This document shows, piece after piece, positions 58,801-64,000 of a DNA stretch of 64,000 bases; position 1 is the first letter of the stretch; every line of letters starts with the position of its first letter. The position numbers and the translations under genes were made by a program. The notes beneath the pieces are model-generated. The model had not been told where the DNA came from and searched no databases. It saw only the letters and a list, made by a program, of their open reading frames with translations. Source of the stretch: an uncultured Clostridia bacterium (lineage in GTDB: Bacteria; Bacillota; Clostridia; Oscillospirales; Ruminococcaceae); NCBI GenBank assembly GCA_946498095.1, contig CAMMMX010000003.1, positions 90,253 to 154,252 of the forward strand, given 5' to 3'.

Positions 58801-61260
58801 GTGAAAGTTATGTACATGTTCAATGGATTTACCGAGAAAGCAAACAAAGCGCTGAATCAAGCGATTGCGGTTGCTCAGGAACTTGGGCACACTTACATCG
58901 GTAGCGAGCATATCCTTTATGGGCTGCTGGATGAGGAGAATTCCGTCGCCAGCGCAGTTTTGGGGAAAAATGGTGTGACACGGGAAGCGTTGGTGGAAAA
59001 GATTGTCGGGACGGTAGGAAAAGGAATTCCCACACGACTGACGACAGCGGATTTCACGCCCCGCAGTAAGCGGATTATCGAAATTGCGATCGCCCAGGCA
59101 CGGATGATGGGACATAATTATGTCGGTACCGAACATATTCTGATGGCGCTTTTACGGGAAAATGACAATTATGCAATTGCATTCCTCCAGGACATGGGGG
59201 TTGATGTTGCGGCGCTTTACAACGAATGCGTGGGAGAGGTTTCTGGAGGGACATCGCCGGCGGTATCTGCAGCAGGCGGAGCGAAAGCGTCCAAGACGGC
59301 AGGCGGCCTTGGGAAAAATTCGGCGCTGCAAAAGTACGGCCGTGATTTGACCCAGCTGGCGCGGGATGCCCAGCTGGATCCGGTGATCGGCCGTGACGAC
59401 GAGATTCAAAGGGTGATACAGATCCTTTCCCGCCGAACGAAAAACAATCCCTGCCTGATCGGTGAGCCGGGTGTCGGTAAGACGGCAATTGCCGAAGGTT
59501 TAGCGCAAAAGATTGTTGCAGGTGAGGTGCCGGAGACCATCAAAGATAAGGTGGTATTCAGCCTGGATCTGACTTCCATGTTAGCGGGTGCAAAATACCG
59601 CGGAGACTTTGAAGAGCGTATTAAAGGGGCCTTGGATGAAATAGCGAAGGCCGGCAACATCATCCTGTTCATTGATGAAATCCATACGATTATCGGTGCG
59701 GGTGCCGCTGAGGGTGCCATTGATGCGGCGAATATCCTCAAGCCGCAGTTGGCACGTGGTGAAATTCAGGTCATTGGCGCGACGACGCTCGATGAATACC
59801 GTAAATATATTGAGAAGGACGCCGCACTGGAGCGCCGTTTCCAGCCTGTTACGGTCAACGAGCCGTCGCAGGAGGACGCTGTCCGTATCCTGAAAGGATT
59901 ACGGGACAAGTATGAGGCGCATCATAAAATAAAGATCACCGATGAAGCCATCCTGGCTGCTGTCAAGCTGTCCTCCCGCTATATTACCGACCGTTACCTG
60001 CCGGATAAGGCCATCGACCTTATTGACGAGGCCGCGTCCCGTGTGCGCTTGGATGCATTTACGGCGCCGGACGATCTCAAGCAGCTGGAAAATAAGGTGA
60101 AGCGCCTGAACGAGGAAAAAGCCGCGGCTATCAATACACAGGACTTCGAGTCGGCGGCGAAGCTGCGCGATGAGGAGAAAAAAGCGTCGGATGAGCTGGA
60201 GGAGCTCAAGAAGAAATGGCAGGACACCAGCCAACAAAACAACGATGAGGTCAAGGAAGGAGACATTGCCGCGATTGTGTCCAGCTGGACCGGGGTTCCG
60301 GTTAAACAGCTGACAGAGCAAGAGAGCGAGCGTCTGCTGCGAATGGAGGAGATCCTTCATCAGCGTGTCATCGGGCAGGAGGAAGCGGTTTCCGCTGTCT
60401 CGAAGGCGATTCGCCGTGGACGGGTCGGCTTAAAGAACCCTAACCGCCCCATTGGATCGTTTATTTTCCTTGGACCGACAGGCGTAGGTAAAACAGAGCT
60501 TTGCAAGGCGCTTGCCGAGGCGATGTTCGGTGATGAGAACGCCATGATTCGTCTCGATATGTCAGAGTATATGGAAAAGCATTCCGTCTCCAGGATGGTA
60601 GGCTCTCCTCCCGGCTACGTGGGATATGAGGAAGGTGGCCAGCTGACGGAGAAAATCCGTCGTAAGCCCTACTCTGTCGTGCTGTTTGACGAGATAGAGA
60701 AAGCGCATCCGGATGTCTTTAACATGTTGCTGCAAATCCTTGAGGACGGTATCCTGACCGATGCACAGGGGCGCCGGGTGGACTTCCGTAACGCTATTAT
60801 CATCATGACGTCCAACATCGGTGCGAGGCTCATTGCCGAGCATAAGAGCCTCGGTTTTGGCGGCGTCAGCGCGGAAAAAAGCCAGGATGAACAGAAAGGT
60901 GAAGTGCTTGCAGAGCTGAAAAAGCATTTCCGGCCTGAGTTTATCAACCGTGTGGATGATATCATTGTCTTCCACAAGCTTTCGGAGGCGGACATTGCAA
61001 AGATCTGCGGGAAGATGCTCGATCAGTTGGTTGAGCGCGTTGCTGCTCTGGAAATTACATTGACCTATGATGAAAGTGCGGTACGGAAGCTGTCTAAAAT
61101 CGGGTACGATCCGACCTACGGCGCGCGTCCACTTCGCCGGGCGATTACGTCGGAAATCGAAGATTTGTTGTCCGAAAAGATGCTGGAAGGCAAGGTAAAA
61201 GCGCATGACAGTATCCGTTTGAGTGTACAGGACGACAAGTTCCAGTTTGAAAAGATCTAA
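58801..61260 (+). CDS. clpC: AAA+ unfoldase ClpC
   Basis: 819 residues: two N-domain repeats (about 8-145), Walker A1 GEPGVGKTA (about 221), a middle domain with UVR-like coiled coil (about 420-475), Walker A2 GPTGVGKTE (about 559) and the D2 small domain. It lacks nothing visible. It works with ClpP and McsAB. GTG 58801 (AAGGA upstream) or ATG 58810 may be the start. Confidence 0.97.
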   Translation: MKVMYMFNGFTEKANKALNQAIAVAQELGHTYIGSEHILYGLLDEENSVASAVLGKNGVTREALVEKIVGTVGKGIPTRLTTADFTPRSKRIIEIAIAQARMMGHNYVGTEHILMALLRENDNYAIAFLQDMGVDVAALYNECVGEVSGGTSPAVSAAGGAKASKTAGGLGKNSALQKYGRDLTQLARDAQLDPVIGRDDEIQRVIQILSRRTKNNPCLIGEPGVGKTAIAEGLAQKIVAGEVPETIKDKVVFSLDLTSMLAGAKYRGDFEERIKGALDEIAKAGNIILFIDEIHTIIGAGAAEGAIDAANILKPQLARGEIQVIGATTLDEYRKYIEKDAALERRFQPVTVNEPSQEDAVRILKGLRDKYEAHHKIKITDEAILAAVKLSSRYITDRYLPDKAIDLIDEAASRVRLDAFTAPDDLKQLENKVKRLNEEKAAAINTQDFESAAKLRDEEKKASDELEELKKKWQDTSQQNNDEVKEGDIAAIVSSWTGVPVKQLTEQESERLLRMEEILHQRVIGQEEAVSAVSKAIRRGRVGLKNPNRPIGSFIFLGPTGVGKTELCKALAEAMFGDENAMIRLDMSEYMEKHSVSRMVGSPPGYVGYEEGGQLTEKIRRKPYSVVLFDEIEKAHPDVFNMLLQILEDGILTDAQGRRVDFRNAIIIMTSNIGARLIAEHKSLGFGGVSAEKSQDEQKGEVLAELKKHFRPEFINRVDDIIVFHKLSEADIAKICGKMLDQLVERVAALEITLTYDESAVRKLSKIGYDPTYGARPLRRAITSEIEDLLSEKMLEGKVKAHDSIRLSVQDDKFQFEKI

Positions 61261-61276
61261 GTGACGGTATCAGAGA

Positions 61277-61310
61277 AAGAGGCGGGAGGAAAGATCTCCC
61301 GCCTCTTTTC
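61277..61310 (+). terminator. Terminator of the ctsR operon
   Basis: AAGAGGCGGGAG (61277-61288) pairs with CTCCCGCCTCTT (61296-61307), then T residues. Confidence 0.88.
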
Positions 61311-61376
61311 CGTTTGCTTGCAGCTAATAAAGCATGGAGCGCAATGCAAACCACCTCAAGCAAACATCCTGAAGAG

Positions 61377-61408
61377 GAAAAAATGCATCCCCTGTTTGAC
61401 GGGGATGC
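61377..61408 (-). terminator. Terminator of the glyoxalase-like gene
   Basis: Reverse-strand GCATCCCC/GGGGATGC stem followed by TTTTTT. Confidence 0.78.
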
Positions 61409-61490
61409 GTTGCTGCGTCAGCTGACCCAAATAGGCGCATGATCGAACACGGACGGAACGGCGGACATACGGATCGCTTGATGGACACCT

Positions 61491-61919
61491 TCAGGTGTTC
61501 TTATGTGCCGCCTTATACTGTGGGGAACGGGGATCCAGCTGCATGAACTCAATGGGATTGCCGTCGGGGTCGCGCGCCCAGCATTGCCAGTTCAAGTCCT
61601 CCCCTTGCGCAGGACCGTAAAAGACGTCGATTCCTTTGCCGCGCAAGTAGGCGTCCATTTCATGCAGATCGTGTACCTGTAGGCATAGATGCTGGTAGGA
61701 ACCTGTATTGACAGGGGAAAAGGAAGTGTCCTTCGCATAAAAGAATTCGATAAACTGCTCGCCACTGAGTCGGACGTATTCAATCCAGGCTACCCCATCT
61801 TTGTCCGTCAGGCTGAAAGCATGCTCCATTCCCAGAATGTCGCAGTAAAAATGCAGCATTTCGTCCATCTGGTTCGTCGTGTAGGCCACATGGCCCATGC
61901 CAAGTAGGTTTTGATTCAT
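61491..61919 (-). CDS. VOC-family glyoxalase-like protein
   Basis: 142 residues. Two beta-alpha-beta-beta-beta modules. Candidate metal ligands: His10 in GMGHVAYTTNQ, Glu in EQFIEFFYA, His in SYQHLCLQV and Glu in NPIEFMQLD. The length and DPDGNPIE tail are standard. It may act as lactoylglutathione lyase-like or as another VOC metalloenzyme; glutathione use is not implied in Clostridia. ATG 61919 starts it. Confidence 0.85.
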   Translation of the reverse strand: MNQNLLGMGHVAYTTNQMDEMLHFYCDILGMEHAFSLTDKDGVAWIEYVRLSGEQFIEFFYAKDTSFSPVNTGSYQHLCLQVHDLHEMDAYLRGKGIDVFYGPAQGEDLNWQCWARDPDGNPIEFMQLDPRSPQYKAAHKNT

Positions 61920-62120
61920 GTATATACCCTCCCATATCCTCCGTATTGGCGGAGCTGTTGGTTCCCATTATAAGATACGGGCGGTAAAAAAGCAAGCATT
62001 TTCGTGCGGCAGAAGGTCAAACACGAGGTTGGCGGCATAAGATAACGGAGATATGATCTGCTCCCCGTGGAAGCAAGCAACAGAAGAAAATAGTCTTCTT
62101 GTTTGTTGTAAATTGGTCCG

Positions 62121-62982
62121 GTGATACAGGAGATAGAAAGGGGAGGAGAGATATCCCGAAAAAGAGAAAGAGGTATCCTATGTTGTTTCAAGGTAATCCA
62201 CGTATCGGTAGTGAAGTTGACGGCCCGTCTTTTTCTATCGGCGTTTCAGTCGTTTGCAGGATTATATGTCCATTCGGGGGCAATGGTGTCCGATGCGCTC
62301 AGTACCGTTCTTGTCATCATTGGTGTGACGGTATCGGGGAAGAGGGCAGATAAGCTTCATCCTTACGCGCATAAATGGATAGAATGGGTAGCGGCGTTCC
62401 TACTTTCCGAAATGCTGCTCGTTTCTGCCTGCGGAATCGCTTGGAATGGGATCCCGCAGTATGGTACGAATATCTCAAGGAAACGGTGTAGTTCCAGTGG
62501 CGGTACTTTCTATCGCTGTCAAGGAGTGGATGTATTGGTATACATGGGTTGCAGTCAAACGGGGGCGGATCTCCGACGCTTGGCATCACCGTAGCGCTCC
62601 ACTACCGTCGGTGCTATGATTGGCCTGAAAATCCTGGATCCGTTTGCAGCGATTCTGATCTGTATTCTCATTTTCACGGTAGCATCGGACGTCAGTCGAA
62701 CAGCGTTGGGACAGTTCATTGACAAGGCGGCTGATAAAGAGACATGGGGAGGGATTCGCAGTAGCATACAGCGCTGTCTCGGTGTCCGCGCATGTCGACG
62801 ATTTGAAGAGATGCCTTTCTGACAGTAAAATATATGTGGATATAGAAATAGCGGTGGAGAGTCAGCAGTCTTTGGAGCAGGCGCACAGCATAGCGCATGG
62901 TGTTCATGATCAGGTGGAAGCGGCTGGCGAAGGCGTCAAACACTGTATGGTGCATGTCAACTCGGTGACGGGCAGGGATTGA
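62121..62982 (+). pseudogene. Broken cation diffusion facilitator (CDF) transporter gene
   Basis: Frames join to a CDF protein: FAGLYVHSGAMVSDALSTVL, then ADKLHPYAHKWIEWVAAFLL, then VLSIAVKEWMYWYTW with ISDAWHHRS, then LDPFAAILICILIFTVA, then a cytosolic domain ending KIYVDIEIAVESQQSLEQAH and HCMVHVNSVTGRD. Motifs HP-x2-H and DAWHHRS of metal sites survive. Several frameshifts and stops separate the parts, so it is decayed. The -35 of the FMN-riboswitch promoter overlaps its 3' end. Confidence 0.85.
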
Positions 62983-63007
62983 CAAACAAAGGAAGGTATA
63001 CTATAAT
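62979..63007 (+). promoter_or_regulatory. Promoter of the FMN-riboswitch-ribU transcript
   Basis: TTGACA (62979-62984), 17 bases, TATAAT (63002-63007). Confidence 0.85.
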
Positions 63008-63015
63008 ATAGAAAA

Positions 63016-63136
63016 GGTTTCAGGGCGGAGTGAAAGTCTCCACCGGCGGTAAGAGTCCGCGAACCGTCCCCTAGCAGGGGCGGCCGAACCGGTGAAATTC
63101 CGGTACCGACGGTTACAGTCCGGAGGGAAGAAACAT
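63016..63136 (+). ncRNA. FMN riboswitch (RFN element)
   Basis: The conserved blocks are seen in order: CAGGGCGGAGTGAAAGTCTC, CACCGGCGGT, GTCCGCGA, CCGGTGAAATTCCGG, ACCGACGGTTACAGTC, and GGAGGGAAGAAAC. Binding FMN should favour the terminator at 63216. Confidence 0.97.
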
Positions 63137-63215
63137 GGAACGTCGGTTGCATCGTTACGTAATGCCTGTTGGAGTATGGCTGTATTTGTAACCGAAGTGT
63201 TTGTCTGCATCCTTC

Positions 63216-63252
63216 ATACCCTGAAAGCTTGTGGTTTTCAGGGTATTTTTTA
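63216..63252 (+). terminator. Riboswitch-controlled terminator
   Basis: ATACCCTGAAA (63216-63226) pairs with TTTCAGGGTAT (63236-63246), then TTTTT. Confidence 0.88.
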
Positions 63253-63275
63253 TTTGGGAAAGGAAGTTGGGCAAA

Positions 63276-63848
63276 ATGAAAACGACAAAGCTTTCTGTGC
63301 GCACGATTACGGTAGTAGGGCTTCTGGCTGCGATGGGTATTATCTTATCCTATTTTGAGATTCCTATTGTACCAGGCAACGATTATCTCAAGTTCGATCC
63401 CTCTGAGATCCCCGTCCTTTTGGCAGTGTCAGTGGGGGGAATGGTGCCGGCATTATTGGTCGCGCTTGTGAAAAATCTGATACAGCTTTTGTCTACAACG
63501 ACACTGGGAATCGGACAGCTTATTAACTTCTCGGTAAGCGCCGTGTTTGCACTTTCATTCTATCTGGTGCAGAAGAAGGTGCATCTTCGGGCGTCGCTCA
63601 AAATGGTGCTGACATTTATCGTCTGTACGATAGCGGTGGTCGTAGCCGGCTTGGCGCTTAATTTCGTTTTGACGCCGGTCTATAACGCTGTGAAAGGTTA
63701 TCCGAACGATTGGGCGATTATCTGGCTGCGCTTGGGGCAGGCAACAGTGCTCAACGTCATCAAACCGATTCTGACGTTGGTGGTTACCTTGCCAATCACG
63801 TTCGCGCTACAAAAGGCATCGGGCAAGATGATAAAACGGGGAGCTTGA
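63276..63848 (+). CDS. ribU: Riboflavin ECF transporter S component RibU
   Basis: 190 residues with five or six transmembrane helices. IPIVPGNDYLKFDPSEIPVLLA (about 28-49) is the signature of ECF riboflavin S components. It binds riboflavin and needs the shared EcfAA'T energising module, not in this window. It is FMN-controlled by the riboswitch. AAAGGAAG precedes ATG 63276. Confidence 0.94.
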   Translation: MKTTKLSVRTITVVGLLAAMGIILSYFEIPIVPGNDYLKFDPSEIPVLLAVSVGGMVPALLVALVKNLIQLLSTTTLGIGQLINFSVSAVFALSFYLVQKKVHLRASLKMVLTFIVCTIAVVVAGLALNFVLTPVYNAVKGYPNDWAIIWLRLGQATVLNVIKPILTLVVTLPITFALQKASGKMIKRGA

Positions 63849-63905
63849 TGCGGTACGAAAAAGGAAAGGATACTTTTGGCGGGTATCTTTGATGTAGTAT
63901 GACAA

Positions 63906-63947
63906 AACCTGGCCGTGATGCAAAAGGCATCGCGGCCAGGTTTTTTA
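63906..63947 (+). terminator. Terminator of ribU
   Basis: A 16-base stem (63906-63921 with 63927-63942, one G-T pair) followed by TTTTT. Confidence 0.9.
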
Positions 63948-64000
63948 TTAAATGCTTTAGCACAAGAAGAACCCCCAGCTCGGCTGTGGAGAGTAAATAA

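Noticed and set aside
1..64000. CRISPR arrays and rRNA or tRNA genes
   Set aside because: No regularly spaced repeats of 25-40 bases and no rRNA or foldable tRNA sequences were seen on either strand.

Overview
The window looks like chromosome of an anaerobic, endospore-forming member of the Clostridia (Bacillota). The evidence is spoIVA beside sipL, yunB, a SpoIIM-family gene and a SpoVB-like flippase; the SCIFF peptide with its radical SAM maturase; the ctsR-mcsA-mcsB-clpC operon; a tyrosine T-box and an FMN riboswitch; and anaerobe redox genes (reverse rubrerythrin, a flavin reductase-rubredoxin fusion, NfnAB). Promoters are mostly near-consensus sigma-A (TTGACA-17-TATAAT) and AGGAGG-type ribosome binding sites are common. 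The host is probably gut- or plant-fibre-associated (L-fucose isomerase, GH3 glycosidase), but I cannot name a genus.

Layout. 1-11.7 kb: the end of an unidentified gene, a Gfo/Idh/MocA oxidoreductase, a hydroxyacid dehydrogenase, proB-proA, two membrane proteins, rsmA, a glycosyltransferase, cardiolipin synthase and a sugar isomerase/epimerase-like protein. 11.9-17.3 kb: a lysine exporter split into two genes, a reverse-strand XRE regulator with eight 28-residue repeats, a GtrA-methyltransferase fusion and an amino acid:sodium symporter. 17.4-20.5 kb: sipL-spoIVA, which build the base of the spore coat. 20.7-25.4 kb: a FUSC-like membrane protein, then fucI and a GH3 glycosidase. 25.7-28.4 kb (reverse): an ArsR regulator with its operator, a broken SdpI-family gene and a B12-binding radical SAM protein. 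28.5-36.9 kb: small conserved genes, a MATE exporter, rubrerythrin, a polysaccharide deacetylase, yunB, rpmB, secG and a second Gfo/Idh/MocA enzyme. 36.9-42.7 kb: T-box tyrS, a small ribbon-helix-helix gene with a clear operator, a methyltransferase and a Tet(M)-like GTPase, all with visibly more G/C at third codon positions than their neighbours. 42.9-47.5 kb: a SpoVB-like flippase, the flavin reductase-rubredoxin fusion, a hairpin-rich stretch without a convincing gene, an AT-rich patch and a C39-like peptidase. 47.6-55.1 kb: nfnAB, yajC, a TIGR04086 membrane protein, scfA-scfB (SCIFF), proC, SpoIIM-like and DUF624 proteins. 55.1-56.4 kb: a decayed gene and three tandem cysteine-rich microproteins on the reverse strand. 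56.5-61.3 kb: ctsR-mcsA-mcsB-clpC under an evident CtsR operator. 61.4-64 kb: a glyoxalase-like gene, a broken cation-efflux gene, and ribU behind an FMN riboswitch.

Functional themes are spore coat and sporulation (sipL, spoIVA, yunB, probably the three microproteins), proline synthesis (proBA and a distant proC), oxygen defence and redox balance, protein quality control, and RNA-level control. At least three genes are decaying (SdpI-like, CDF efflux, and an unidentified one at 55.2-55.7 kb). The least explained items are the cysteine-rich microprotein trio, the 28-residue repeat regulator, the hairpin-rich 45.6-46.3 kb segment, and the two long inverted repeats next to the ribbon-helix-helix gene.
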